A stretch of DNA of 64,000 nucleotides from Kineococcus endophyticus (GCF_040796495.1 NZ_JBFNQN010000009.1:1-64000); one strand, 5' to 3'; shown: positions 1 through 8,442, counted from the first letter of the stretch. A program made the numbers and translations. Notes: generated from the letters alone by a model not told the origin.

Positions 1-85
1 CCACCGCCGTCGCCGGCAGCAGGCGCTCGGTCGCCTGACCCCCATCGAGTACGAGACACTTCTTCAAGCCGCTGCCGCGGCCTGA
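1..85 (+). CDS. IS3-family transposase, C-terminal end (partial)
   Basis: Only the last 27 codons are visible, ending at TGA 83-85. The peptide reads H-R-R-R-R-Q-Q-A-L-G-R-L-T-P-I-E-Y-E, then a Leu/Gln/Ala tail. This matches the usual end of IS3-family integrase-core transposases, where an N-R-x-R-x-x-x-L-G-x-L-x-P-x-x-Y-E pattern closes the rve domain. The catalytic DDE residues lie upstream of the window. The function would be DNA cleavage and strand transfer for the element. The identification rests on this short signature and on the IS-like terminus just downstream. Confidence 0.6.
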   Translation, partial: HRRRRQQALGRLTPIEYETLLQAAAAA

Positions 86-122
86 CCGCCCCTAACGACG
101 AGGGTCAACGAGACTGGGGGCA
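1..122 (+). mobile_element. Right end of an IS3-family insertion sequence (cut by window edge)
   Basis: The stretch holds the last codons of an IS3-type transposase followed by about 37 noncoding bases. These end in ACTGGGGGCA, whose reverse complement TGCCCCCAGT resembles terminal inverted repeats common in IS3-family elements. The left end is outside the window, so the paired repeat and target duplication cannot be checked. The boundary near base 122 is estimated from the CA-3' convention. Confidence 0.55.
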
Positions 123-123
123 G

Positions 124-345
124 ACCCCCCGGTGGAAGCGCGGCACTGCCCCCAAGCACGGAGCCTTCGTCGCCGTCCACGTCATCCTGGCGATCATGAT
201 GCCTGCCCTGGCCTTGCTCGCCTGGCTGAACCACTTCGGCTGGTGGCTGAGCATCCCGGCGGCCATCGCCGGCGCCGGATCCATCGCGACCGCAGTCCAC
301 GAGGTGCACCTGCTCCGACGCGGGGAGGGCTCGCCCTCCTCCTAG
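124..345 (+). pseudogene. Membrane-protein remnant downstream of the IS end
   Basis: This frame is open into the IS end and closes at TAG 343-345. It encodes about 70 residues with two hydrophobic stretches (one around the codons at 175-235, one around 250-300) and a short charged tail. No convincing start codon with a ribosome binding site is visible. The first in-frame ATG (196) falls inside the first hydrophobic segment. The simplest reading is a small membrane-protein gene whose 5' part was removed or displaced by the IS insertion. It could instead be a short intact gene starting at 196. No family is recognised. Confidence 0.35.
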
Positions 346-492
346 GGCATCTCAGCTGCCCTCTGGCCAACCACACGGTCATCTCGCCTTCCACGCGCTC
401 GACGACTTCGCGGACAGGACGTCGACCGTGTGGTCGTGGACGTCTGCTGCTGAACCTCCACGGTCGAGGGAATCGCGTCCTCCTCCACTCAG

Positions 493-1005
493 GTGCGGGA
501 CCATCGTCAGGTGCAGTTCACCTCCACCGACGGCGCCGCCTTCGAGCTGCGCCCCACCGGCTACGAGTACCCGGCGACCAACACCCCCGGCGACTGGGAT
601 GCGAACTGGCTCATCGTCCACGGACAGGTGCACACTGCCGCCGGCGAGTCGTGGACGTTCCACGACCCGAGCCTCACGACCTGGGAGGCCCGCGAACTGC
701 ACCGCTGGCTGAAGAGAACTGCCCGGGGCAGGGTCGAGCCGACCGACAACCCTGGCCAGGACGCTGCGGACGTGCTCGCCTTCACCGAGCCGAACCTCGC
801 CTTCAGCGTGGCCTCGGTGATCGACGGGGAGACCGTGCTGCGTGTCCACCTCTCCCTGGAGGCGGTCGCGGGCAAGGCCGGCTGGACGAGGGAGACCGGG
901 CCCAGGCTCTACGAGTACAGCGTTCTCCTCAAGCTCGACCAGCGTCAGCTACGGGCAGCCGCAACACAGTGGAACCGTGACATCTCGACCTTCCCACCTC
1001 GTTGA
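493..1005 (+). CDS. WapI-type immunity-like / hypothetical protein
   Basis: The 170-residue soluble protein has a GYEYP segment, a W-L-x-V-x-G-x-V stretch, then S-W-T-F-H-D-P and T-T-W-E-A-x-E-L-x-x-W-L. I associate this pattern with the small actinobacterial family annotated as WapI immunity-like proteins. No signal peptide or membrane segment is visible. The GTG at 493 gives the longest form. A second GTG at 511 matches the usual start of the family better, and neither has a strong ribosome binding site. No toxin gene lies next to it in the window, so an immunity role is only inference from the family name. Confidence 0.55.
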   Translation: MRDHRQVQFTSTDGAAFELRPTGYEYPATNTPGDWDANWLIVHGQVHTAAGESWTFHDPSLTTWEARELHRWLKRTARGRVEPTDNPGQDAADVLAFTEPNLAFSVASVIDGETVLRVHLSLEAVAGKAGWTRETGPRLYEYSVLLKLDQRQLRAAATQWNRDISTFPPR

Positions 1006-1108
1006 CAAGGGCCGAGATCGATCCCGATGGACACGGTCCGCCCGCCGCTGATGTCACGCGCATCCCGCGGTCCGAGCGAGGACGGCCACCAGCGACCCAC
1101 TGAGGGCC

Positions 1109-1606
1109 CTACTCGAACGGGACCGTCTCGACGTGGTCCCACGGGCCCCCCGCGTAGCGGTGCACCGCCAGGCCCGTGACGGTGAACTCCCACGGCGTGA
1201 TCTCCGCGCTGAGCCGTTCCACGGTGGCGCGGGCCGTGGCCGGATCCACGAAGTTCTGCACCGTGACGTGCGGGGAGAACCCGTGCCCGTCCTGACGGGT
1301 CAACCGGCCGGCGAAGTCCGTGGCCACGGCGGCCCGCGCGGCGACCAGGCCGGGGCTCGCGACGACGAGCGCGGCGCCGCGCCCCAGGGACCGCACGCCC
1401 GTCACCTCCGCCGTCGGGGCGGGCCGGGCGCAGGCCCGGCGTACGGCGTCCAGCACGTCGCCGAGCGCGTCGCCCGGGAGGGCGTGGAACAGGGTCAGGT
1501 GCGCCGCGAGCCGGTTCCGCTCGGGCGGGAAGTGTCTGCGGCGCAGACGGTCGAGGGCGTCCTGCGTGGGTTCGTCGACCTCGGCGGCGACGATGAACGG
1601 GTTCAC
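1109..1606 (-). CDS. 2'-5' RNA ligase family / 2H phosphoesterase
   Basis: The 165-residue protein has the two H-x-T-x motifs of the 2H phosphoesterase superfamily: HLTL near residue 36 and HVTV near residue 122. In that family the two histidines act on cyclic or 2'-5' phosphodiester bonds of RNA or small nucleotides; the actual substrate here is unknown. The GTG start at 1606 overlaps the stop of the upstream membrane protein by four bases (GTGA), so the two are probably translationally coupled. Length fits the bacterial ThpR/LigT group. Family assignment is good; the specific reaction is not. Confidence 0.8.
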   Translation of the reverse strand: MNPFIVAAEVDEPTQDALDRLRRRHFPPERNRLAAHLTLFHALPGDALGDVLDAVRRACARPAPTAEVTGVRSLGRGAALVVASPGLVAARAAVATDFAGRLTRQDGHGFSPHVTVQNFVDPATARATVERLSAEITPWEFTVTGLAVHRYAGGPWDHVETVPFE

Positions 1607-1875
1607 AGGACGACGACGGCCGTCGCCACGACCCCCACGACGACGCACACGACGGAGAGCGCGAGGCCGGCCGTCCACCACCCGCGGTCGGGGTGCCCGG
1701 CGCGCAGCGCCCGCACCGCGAAGCCCACCACGACGAGGCCCATGACGATCGACAGCGGGGCGATGACGAGCGAGACGACGAGGCCCGCCAGGGAGGCGAC
1801 GACCCCGCCGATGGCACCCGTGTTCGTGGGCTGGTTCGTGGGCTGGTTCCCCCGCGGGTTCCCGGGCTGCTGCAC
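1603..1875 (-). CDS. Small DUF4190-like membrane protein
   Basis: The 90-residue protein has a Pro/Asn/Gln/Thr-rich N-terminus of about 20 residues containing a duplicated NQPT unit, then two hydrophobic segments (about 22-52 and 68-90) joined by a short basic loop. This layout is typical of DUF4190 proteins, small two-helix membrane proteins of unknown function in actinobacteria. It is first in a two-gene unit with the 2H phosphoesterase, whose start overlaps its stop. A larger protein of similar architecture occurs at 62593-63360. Confidence 0.65.
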   Translation of the reverse strand: MQQPGNPRGNQPTNQPTNTGAIGGVVASLAGLVVSLVIAPLSIVMGLVVVGFAVRALRAGHPDRGWWTAGLALSVVCVVVGVVATAVVVL

Positions 1876-1928
1876 CGGGCCACTGTGCCACGCGTCCTCC
1901 CACGGGGCCGCTCGCGCCCCGCACGCGG

Positions 1929-1965
1929 CACGGCCCGGCCACCTCCGAGAGGTGACCGGGCCGTG
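1929..1965. terminator. Hairpin terminator after the subtilase gene
   Basis: A 10-bp perfect stem (CACGGCCCGG with CCGGGCCGTG) is extended inward by ACCTC/GAGGT around a 3-base loop. It lies about 20 bases past the minus-strand subtilase stop and 54 bases before the next minus-strand start. There is no clear T-tract, as is common in high-GC actinobacteria. Confidence 0.6.
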
Positions 1966-1986
1966 GTCCGAGGGGGTCGCGCCGGG

Positions 1987-4900
1987 TCAGCCGACCGTGA
2001 CGACCGTCCGCAGCGGGGTGTCGCCGTAGGCGATCGTCCCGAGGTACCGCTTGGACGGGTCGACGCCCTTCCACGACGCGGTGACGGTCGCCGGGCGGCC
2101 CTGCGTCAGCTGCAGCGGGTCCGGACGGACCGTGAAGCTGCCGGCCCCGGCGCCGGCCCCGAGGACGTACGACGTCACCGAGTACCCGACGTCGGAGGCC
2201 CCGCCGGCCCCGGTGTAGCCGGAGACCTGCAGCACGTACCGGCCGGGTTCGACGAACCCGTCGATCCGTTCGTCGGCGGCGGTCGTCGCGGACTGCGCGA
2301 CGAGGGTTCCACCGTCGGTGTAGAGGAACAGGTCGACGTCCGACCCGGCCTGCCCGACGAGGTCGAAGCGGGTGAACGTCGTCCCCTCGGGGATCGTGAC
2401 CGGGAACTCGCGGACGTCGCCGACGGGCACGCGACCGCTGCGGGTGTCCCCGGCCACCAGACCCGTGGCCGTGAGGTCCAGCGCACCGGTCGTGCCCGGC
2501 AGCACGGTCGCGCGGACCGAACCCGACGCCGCCGCGGGGGCCGTGAGGTCCGCGGGCACACCGCCGAGCGTCAGCGGCTTGAGCGCCACGGGCGAACGGA
2601 CGGTGAGGCGCTGACCGCCGGTCCACGTCAGCCAGCCCGAGGACCACTGGTCGACCGGCGCGGTGGTCCGCGAGAACGTCACCCGGAACTGGCCGGTCTG
2701 GCCCGGCTGCAGGTTCAGGACGCTCGGCTGCACCTGGACGTCGAACCCGGGGACGGAGGCCTTGGCGTAGTACAGCCCGCCGGTGACCGCCGTGACCGAC
2801 CGGGTCACGGTCCGGGTCCCGACGAGGTCGCCGACCGCGATGGAGGCCTGGTTGAGGTCGCTCGGGTCGACGGCGGGAAGACCGGTCCCGGTGTCGACGC
2901 CCGAACCTTCCAGCCAGCTCAGCCAGTCGACCGGCGTGGAGTCGTAGACCAGACCGGGCGAGGACATCTTCGTCGGCTCGACGAAACCCGCCCCGGCCGA
3001 CAGGACCTTGCGGACGGCCTTGCCGTCGGACCCGACGATGTCGCGCGCCGTGGTCATGAGGGCCGACTTGACCATCATGGGCGTGAACTCGGGGTGCGCC
3101 GCCATGTACAGGGCCGCGAGCCCGGTGACGTGCGGGGCCGACATCGACGTGCCCGACTCGGGGGCGAACAGGTCCTTGCCGTTCGTCGAGGCGACCGGCG
3201 AGTACCCGGCGATGACGCCGGAACCGGGCGCCGTGACGTCGGGCTTGAGGACGTCGCCGTCGTCGACGAGGGCCGGACCGCGCGAGGAGAACGCCGATAT
3301 CTGCGGCGTCGCCGTCGCGCGGCCCGTGGTGTTGCCGACCTGGAAGGAGGCCGTGGCGTTCCGGTTCCCCCGGACGTACGCGACGACGCGCTGGCCTGCG
3401 GTGGTGTCGAGGTGGACCGTGGGCACGGAGTGCGCGTCGGGTTCGAGGGAGTTCGAGACGGGGTTGTAGAGGACCATCCCCACCCCGCCGACCCGGGCGA
3501 CCTCGGCGGACTTCGCCACGCGGGCGGTGATCGCGCGTTCGCAGACGACGATCTTGCCCTTGGCCTTGGCCGGGTCGAGCGAGCCGTCGAGGCACTTGTC
3601 GGCGTCGTCGGCCGGTGCCTGCCGGATCCGCACGGCCGACCCCAGGACGATCGGGGCCGAGGCCAGCGGCTTCTGCTGCAGGCGCGCACCGACGAGCTTG
3701 GTGCCGTCCCCGAGGACGACCGTGCCCTCGTGCAGGACGGACGTGGCGGCGGCGACGGTGGTCACCCAGGGGCTCTGGTGGTCGACGGTCGAGGCGGCCG
3801 GCCCGGAGTTCCCGGCCGAGGCCGACACGAAGATCCCCGCGGAGGCCGCGGACAGGAACGCCAGCTCGACCGGGTCGGCCGGGTCGGGCGAGGGGTCGGA
3901 GCCGATGGAGTAGTTGATGACGTCGACGTTGTCGGCGACGGCCTGGTCGATCGCGGCGACGAGGTCGGAGGTCTGGCAGCCGTTCTGCCCGTCCTCGCCC
4001 GTCCAGCACACCTTGTAGACGGCGAGGGCGGCGGCGGGCGCGATGCCGGTGACGTCGCCGTAGGAGTCGCCCTGGATCGTCGCGGGCACCCCGTTGCGGC
4101 CGACGGCGGTCGTGCCCGTGTGGGTGCCGTGCCCGTCGCTGTCGCGGGCCGAGTCGAACTCCTCCGGCGCGAGGGCCTGCGCCTGGAGGAAACCCTCGTT
4201 GAAGGAGCGGGCCCCGACGACCTTCGTCGAGCAGTTCGAGGCGCTCCACTGCTGGCCGGTCTGGCAGATCCCGGTGTAGGTGCCGCCGTCGGCCTTGGTC
4301 ATGCGGATCGTGGACCCGCTGCGGTACGGCCCGTAGGGGTCGTTCGCGGGTGCCTTCGTGGGCAGCTTCGCGCCCGCGACCGACGGGTGCTCGGGCCACA
4401 GGCCGGTGTCGAGGTCGGCGACGACGACGCCGCGGCCGGCCTGGGCGACCCCGCCGAGCTGGTCCCACACACCGCCCTTGCCGGTGAGGCCGAGGTAGTC
4501 GGCGGTGGTCCTCGTGGACGCTGCGGTCGGCGCCGCCGACGCGGTGGTGCCGGAGGCCGCGGCAGAACCCTGGCTCTCGCTCGTCGTGTCGGCCAGGTGC
4601 CGGGTGACGTCGGGGGCGACCGAGACGACGCCGGCCGTCGCGGCCAGCCGCTTCGCCTGCGCCGCGGACAGGTGGGCGCTGAACCCGTTGAGCGCCACGG
4701 TGAACCGCTGCTGCGGCCTGGCACCGACGACGTCGGCGACCTTGGTCTGGGCCGACAGGAGCAGGTCCCGGTAGCGGCGGGTGGTGGACCGGGTCATGTC
4801 CAGCTCCCCGCCCGCGGACTTCAGCCTCGGGATGCCGGGAACGGAACCGTCGTAGTTCGCGATGGGGTCCTGGGCGAGGGTGACGACGTAGTTGCCGTCG

Positions 4901-5022
4901 GCGAAGGTCGTCGCCGGCGCGGAGGGTGGGGCGGCGGTCGCAGGGAGCGCGTGCGCGACGGCGAGGAGGATCCCCACCCCCGTCGCGAGCGCTGTGGTGG
5001 TGAGTGGACGTCGGGCGACCAC
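1987..5022 (-). CDS. Secreted S8 subtilisin-like serine protease with PA domain
   Basis: The 1011-residue preproprotein has a signal peptide (residues 1-31), an inhibitor I9-like propeptide (about 45-143) and a subtilase domain. The catalytic triad is Asp205 (in DLDTG), His298 (in DGHGTH) and Ser626 (in SGTSMSAPH), with the oxyanion Asn405. A protease-associated domain is inserted at about 455-560, as in cucumisin-type subtilases. After the catalytic domain come Fn-like and pre-peptidase-like beta modules (about 700-950). It is expected to be exported and to degrade proteins outside the cell. It is transcribed divergently from the CopC-like gene across a 177-base spacer and is followed by a hairpin. 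Confidence 0.93.
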   Translation of the reverse strand: MVARRPLTTTALATGVGILLAVAHALPATAAPPSAPATTFADGNYVVTLAQDPIANYDGSVPGIPRLKSAGGELDMTRSTTRRYRDLLLSAQTKVADVVGARPQQRFTVALNGFSAHLSAAQAKRLAATAGVVSVAPDVTRHLADTTSESQGSAAASGTTASAAPTAASTRTTADYLGLTGKGGVWDQLGGVAQAGRGVVVADLDTGLWPEHPSVAGAKLPTKAPANDPYGPYRSGSTIRMTKADGGTYTGICQTGQQWSASNCSTKVVGARSFNEGFLQAQALAPEEFDSARDSDGHGTHTGTTAVGRNGVPATIQGDSYGDVTGIAPAAALAVYKVCWTGEDGQNGCQTSDLVAAIDQAVADNVDVINYSIGSDPSPDPADPVELAFLSAASAGIFVSASAGNSGPAASTVDHQSPWVTTVAAATSVLHEGTVVLGDGTKLVGARLQQKPLASAPIVLGSAVRIRQAPADDADKCLDGSLDPAKAKGKIVVCERAITARVAKSAEVARVGGVGMVLYNPVSNSLEPDAHSVPTVHLDTTAGQRVVAYVRGNRNATASFQVGNTTGRATATPQISAFSSRGPALVDDGDVLKPDVTAPGSGVIAGYSPVASTNGKDLFAPESGTSMSAPHVTGLAALYMAAHPEFTPMMVKSALMTTARDIVGSDGKAVRKVLSAGAGFVEPTKMSSPGLVYDSTPVDWLSWLEGSGVDTGTGLPAVDPSDLNQASIAVGDLVGTRTVTRSVTAVTGGLYYAKASVPGFDVQVQPSVLNLQPGQTGQFRVTFSRTTAPVDQWSSGWLTWTGGQRLTVRSPVALKPLTLGGVPADLTAPAAASGSVRATVLPGTTGALDLTATGLVAGDTRSGRVPVGDVREFPVTIPEGTTFTRFDLVGQAGSDVDLFLYTDGGTLVAQSATTAADERIDGFVEPGRYVLQVSGYTGAGGASDVGYSVTSYVLGAGAGAGSFTVRPDPLQLTQGRPATVTASWKGVDPSKRYLGTIAYGDTPLRTVVTVG

Positions 5023-5199
5023 GGTGGCCTCCAGCGGGGCAGGAGCGAAGGATTACTAGAAGTGTGCATCGTGTGACAGTCGGTGAAGACGTGACGCGGG
5101 GCAGCCAATCGGGTGACGGACGAACCGTCAAGACCGACACGACCTCCGGTGCTCGGGGCCGCAACACCGGCCGTCTCCGACGCTCCGTAGTCTTGGGAC

Positions 5200-5838
5200 G
5201 TGCCGACCACCGACGTCCCCCGGTCCACCACCGCCGCCCCGACCCGCCCGGGTCCTCGCCGTGCGCTGCTGGCGACCGCGGCCGGGGTCTTGGCGCTCAC
5301 CGGCGGACTGGTCACGGCCGGCCCCGCGGCCGCCCACGACCGCCTCGAGTCCACCAACCCCGCGGACGGCGCCACCGTCGCCACCGCCCCGGACGCCGTC
5401 GTCCTCACCATGTCCTCGACCCCGCTCGCGCTGGGGACCCTCGTCCGCGTGACCGGCCCCGACGGGGCCGTGGTCTCCAGCGGGGACCCGCAGATCGTCG
5501 ACGCCGACGTCACCGAACCGCTCACGGGGGCCCGCCCCGCGGGCACCTACACGGTCGACTGGCGGATCACGTCCTCCGACGGCCACCCCGTCTCGGGCAC
5601 CTTCTCGTTCACGGCGACCGGCGCGGCGGGCGGCTCGGCCAGCCCCACCACCTCCGCGCCCGACGCCACGGCGAGCGACTCCCCCAGCCCCTCAACGAGC
5701 TCGAGCGCAGCGGTCGTCGACCCGTCCAACCCGGTCGCCTCCGAGGGCAACGGGGGCCTCATCGCCGCCGGCATCGCCGTCGTCGTGGTGGTCGGCGGCA
5801 TCGGCGGGCTCATCGGGTACCGGCGCCGGCAGCGCTGA
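5200..5838 (+). CDS. CopC-domain secreted, membrane-anchored protein
   Basis: The 212-residue protein has an N-terminal signal peptide ending near A-A-A-H. The mature protein starts with His, the copper ligand typical of CopC/YobA/YcnJ domains. A second conserved SSDGHP segment follows near residue 127. After a Ser/Thr/Pro-rich linker (about 145-180) comes one transmembrane helix (about 185-206) and a basic RRRQR tail, so it is probably anchored on the outer face of the membrane. Its likely role is extracytoplasmic copper binding. No CopD gene follows. Its 3' end overlaps the convergent MFS gene by 29 bases. Confidence 0.85.
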   Translation: MPTTDVPRSTTAAPTRPGPRRALLATAAGVLALTGGLVTAGPAAAHDRLESTNPADGATVATAPDAVVLTMSSTPLALGTLVRVTGPDGAVVSSGDPQIVDADVTEPLTGARPAGTYTVDWRITSSDGHPVSGTFSFTATGAAGGSASPTTSAPDATASDSPSPSTSSSAAVVDPSNPVASEGNGGLIAAGIAVVVVVGGIGGLIGYRRRQR

Positions 5839-7018
5839 GCGCCCGTCCCGACCGTTCCAGGCGCAGGTCGAGGAACCACACGAGCACGACCAGGACCCCG
5901 AAACCCGCGCCGACGGCGCTGACGAGGGGCCACCCGCCCGCCCCCCACGCCGCCGAGCCGACGGCCGACCCCAGCGCGCCGCCGGCGAAGTAGGTCGTCA
6001 TGTAGACGGAGTTCAGCCGCGCCCGGGCGTCCGGGCGCAGCGGGTAGACCACGTTCTGGTTCGACACGTGGACGGCCTGCAGGAACATGTCCGCCAGTCC
6101 GAACCCGAGGACGAACAGCAGCAGCGACGTCAGCCACACCGAGCTCGACAACCCGAGCAGGCCCCAGGTGGCGACGAGACCCACGGCGCCGATGCCCGTC
6201 GCCCACTGCCCCTTGCCCGCGTCCGCCATCCGGCCGGCGAGGGAGGCCATCGATGCGCCGGCCACCCCCGCCAGCCCGACGAGCCCGATCTGCAGCTCGG
6301 ACAGGCCGAAGCGGGGACCGGCCAGCAGGAACGTCGTCGTCGCGAACAGGACCGAGACGCCCGCGAAACCCAGCCCGCCGAGCAGGGCGCGCGTGCGCAA
6401 CCGCGGCAGTTCGGCGACCAGCCGCGCCCCCGACGCGAGCGTCGCCAGGTACCCGCCGGGGGCGGACGGGACGCTGCGCGGGAGCCTGCGGCGCAACAGG
6501 ACCGCGATGAGGAGCAACCCCACCGCGACGAGCGCGTAGGGGGCGTGCCACCCACCCACCTCGGCCAGCGCTCCGGACACGCTGCGCGCCAGCAGGGCCC
6601 CGATGAGCAACCCGCTCATCACGGTGCCGACGGCGCGGCCCTCACGGCCCGGTTCGGCCAGTTCCGCGGCGAACGGGACGAGGACCTGCGCGGCGACCGA
6701 GAACACGCCCGCCACCGCCGTCCCGACGACGAGCACCGCGTACGAGGGGGCGAGGGCGCACACGGCGTGCCCGGCCGCCGCCAGCAGGGCGAGGGTGACG
6801 AGGAGCCGGCGCCGTTCCAGCAGGTCGCCGAGCGGGACGACGAGCAGCAGGCCGAGCCCGTAGGAGACCTGGGCGACGGTCACGAGCGCCGCGGCGCGGC
6901 CGTCGGAGACCCCGAGGTCGGTGGCGATCGTGTCGAGCAACGGCTGGTTGACGTAGTTGCCGCCGACGGTCAGACCGGTCGTGACGGCCATGAGCAGCAG
7001 CAGCGGGCGGGTCAGCAC
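5810..7018 (-). CDS. MFS transporter (drug/metabolite exporter type)
   Basis: The 402-residue protein has about 12 hydrophobic helices with the MFS loop signature G-D-L-L-E-R-R-R between helices 2 and 3. The GTG at 7018 is preferred because translation from the upstream ATG at 7054 would only add a polar leader. The gene is divergent from a LysR regulator at 7126, with an operator-like palindrome between them, so regulation by that protein is likely. The substrate cannot be told from sequence. Closest in style to YgaY/SotB-type exporters. Confidence 0.85.
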   Translation of the reverse strand: MLTRPLLLLMAVTTGLTVGGNYVNQPLLDTIATDLGVSDGRAAALVTVAQVSYGLGLLLVVPLGDLLERRRLLVTLALLAAAGHAVCALAPSYAVLVVGTAVAGVFSVAAQVLVPFAAELAEPGREGRAVGTVMSGLLIGALLARSVSGALAEVGGWHAPYALVAVGLLLIAVLLRRRLPRSVPSAPGGYLATLASGARLVAELPRLRTRALLGGLGFAGVSVLFATTTFLLAGPRFGLSELQIGLVGLAGVAGASMASLAGRMADAGKGQWATGIGAVGLVATWGLLGLSSSVWLTSLLLFVLGFGLADMFLQAVHVSNQNVVYPLRPDARARLNSVYMTTYFAGGALGSAVGSAAWGAGGWPLVSAVGAGFGVLVVLVWFLDLRLERSGRALSAAGAGTR

Positions 7019-7073
7019 CGGCCCATCGTGCGCCGGGGCCCATCCCCTGTCCAAGCGATCGGACGACCCGCAC

Positions 7074-7092
7074 CGATCGCGATCCGCGATCG
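7074..7092. promoter_or_regulatory. LysR-type operator candidate (ATC-N9-GAT palindrome)
   Basis: CGATCGCG and CGCGATCG form a perfect 8-bp inverted repeat around a 3-base spacer. Within it sits ATC-N9-GAT, a form of the T-N11-A motif that LysR proteins bind. It lies in the 107-base gap between the divergent MFS gene and the LysR gene, 33 bases before the regulator start. Confidence 0.6.
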
Positions 7093-7125
7093 ACGGGTGG
7101 GGGCGTTCCGGGGAGACTGTACGCC

Positions 7126-8019
7126 GTGACCCCGTTGCAGCTGCGGTGCGTCCTCGCGGTCGCGCAGGACCTGCACTTCACGCGCGCCGCGGCCGCGCTC
7201 GGGATCGCCCAGTCCGCGCTGAGCCACCAGGTCGCGACGCTGGAGGCCGAACTCGGGGCCCGCTTGTTCGAGCGGACGAGCCGGCGCGTCCGGCTGACGG
7301 CCGCGGGTGCCGCCCTGCTCCCCCGCGCCCGGTCGGTGCTCGCCGAGCTCGACCGGCTGCGCACGGACGTCGTCGCCGCCGGTGGCGCCGTCGCGGGGCG
7401 CCTGCGCATCGGGACCGTGCCGACCCTGCCGGAGGTCCGGCTGGCCGACGTCGTGGCCGGTCTGCACCGCCGCCACCCGGCGGTCCGGGCGTCCGTGGTG
7501 GTGCAGGGCAGCGACGCGACCCTCGCCGCCGTCGCGGACGGGTCCCTCGACGTGGGGTTCGTCGGGCTGGCGCTGACCGAACCCCCGGCGGGGGTCGAGC
7601 GGCGGCTGCTCGCGGTCGAACGGCACGTCGCCGTCGTCGCGGCCGACGACCCGTGGCGCGCCCGGCGCCGGGTCCGGCTCCGCGACGTGGCCGCCCGGCC
7701 GTGCGTCGACTTCCCCGCCGGCACCGGTGGCCGCCGGCAGACGGACGCCGCCTTCGCCGCCGCCAGCCTCGTGCGCGACGTCGTCGTGGAGTCCGACGAC
7801 GTCGGCCTCGTGCTCGACCTCGTCCGCCGGGGCGTGGGGACGGCACTGCTGCCCGCGTCCACCGTGCCCGGTTCCGCGGGCCTGCACACCGTCGCGGTCG
7901 TCGACGGCCCGGCCCGGCGCACCTCCGTCCTGCACGCCGGCGACGGCGCCTCGGCCGCGACGCGCGCCTTCCTCGCCGAGCTCGACCGGCACCTGCCCGC
8001 CGGAGGCGCAGCGGGGTGA
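7126..8019 (+). CDS. LysR-family transcriptional regulator
   Basis: The 297-residue protein has the classic LysR N-terminal winged helix (about 1-60), including F-T-R-A-A-A-A-L-G-I-A-Q-S-A-L-S-H-Q and a G-A-R-L-F-E-R segment. A type 2 periplasmic-binding-like effector domain follows (about 88-290). The GTG start at 7126 puts the helix-turn-helix at its usual position. It is divergent from an MFS exporter with a palindromic T-N11-A site in between. The likely model is control of that exporter plus autoregulation. The effector is unknown. Confidence 0.9.
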   Translation: MTPLQLRCVLAVAQDLHFTRAAAALGIAQSALSHQVATLEAELGARLFERTSRRVRLTAAGAALLPRARSVLAELDRLRTDVVAAGGAVAGRLRIGTVPTLPEVRLADVVAGLHRRHPAVRASVVVQGSDATLAAVADGSLDVGFVGLALTEPPAGVERRLLAVERHVAVVAADDPWRARRRVRLRDVAARPCVDFPAGTGGRRQTDAAFAAASLVRDVVVESDDVGLVLDLVRRGVGTALLPASTVPGSAGLHTVAVVDGPARRTSVLHAGDGASAATRAFLAELDRHLPAGGAAG

Positions 8020-8037
8020 GGGCGCAGCGCACGCACG

Positions 8038-8142
8038 GGGACACCCACGGGGGAACTCACGTGGAGTGAGACGCGGGTGTCCCGAACCGGTCGCCCCGAC
8101 GACGCCGAGCGGCCACCCACGGGTGTTCCCACGCCCGGTCCC
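8038..8142. repeat. Intergenic dispersed repeat, copy A
   Basis: This copy of about 105 bases differs from copy B (8244-8348) at roughly five positions. It begins GGGACACCCAC, contains an inverted-repeat hairpin with an inner CTCAC/GTGAG stem, and ends near GGGTGTTCCCAC and GGTCCCAC. A third, inverted copy is split by the IS110 element at 27586-29213. The repeats lie between genes and have no credible coding content. Confidence 0.8.
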
Positions 8143-8243
8143 ACCTGGTGGCAGCCGTCGGACCGGCCAGCCGGTCGTCAGGACGACGCGCGCCCCGGTC
8201 CCACCCCCGGTCCGACGTCGCGCCGGGCCGCAGGACACCCATC

Positions 8244-8348
8244 GGGACACCCACGGGGGAACTCACGTGGAGTGAGACGTGGGTGTCCCGAACCGGTCGC
8301 CCCGACGACGCCGAACGGCCACCCACGGGTGTTCCCACCTCCGGTCTC
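8244..8348. repeat. Intergenic dispersed repeat, copy B
   Basis: Copy B follows copy A in direct orientation with a 206-base period. GGGACACCCAC (8244-8254) and GTGGGTGTCCC (8280-8290) form a perfect 11-bp inverted repeat. Nested inside is CTCAC/GTGAG, giving a two-tier hairpin. Upstream, GGACACCCATC is an extra partial unit. The gap of about 423 bases between the LysR and superoxide dismutase genes holds only these repeats and a terminator. Confidence 0.8.
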
Positions 8349-8383
8349 ACGGCCCGTGCCGCGCGACGGCCACGGACGCAGCA

Positions 8384-8413
8384 AGGGGCGGGACCCGGTC
8401 GGGTCCCGCCCCT
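8384..8413. terminator. Terminator of the superoxide dismutase gene
   Basis: A perfect 13-bp GC-rich stem (AGGGGCGGGACCC with GGGTCCCGCCCCT) encloses a 4-base loop. It lies 30 bases beyond the minus-strand sod stop. It separates sod from the repeat-rich intergenic region. Confidence 0.8.
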
Positions 8414-8442
8414 CGCTCACCGCTGTCCGGCGCGCGTCCTGG

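Noticed and set aside
371-434. CCACACGGTC/GACCGTGTGG inverted repeat
   Set aside because: The 44-base gap between arms makes a stable hairpin or operator unlikely, and no gene start is suitably placed.
1109-5167. Very long reading frames on both strands across the subtilase region
   Set aside because: They are Arg/Gly/Pro-rich shadows caused by high GC and lie over clear genes (subtilase, 2H phosphoesterase). Only the C-terminal part of one of them is the true 2H gene.
8038-8348. CRISPR-like array
   Set aside because: Only two units of about 105 bases with a 100-base gap, far longer than CRISPR repeats, and no cas genes nearby.
8057-8350. Reading frames spanning the intergenic repeats
   Set aside because: They translate the repeat in several frames equally well and have no ribosome binding site or homologous protein pattern.
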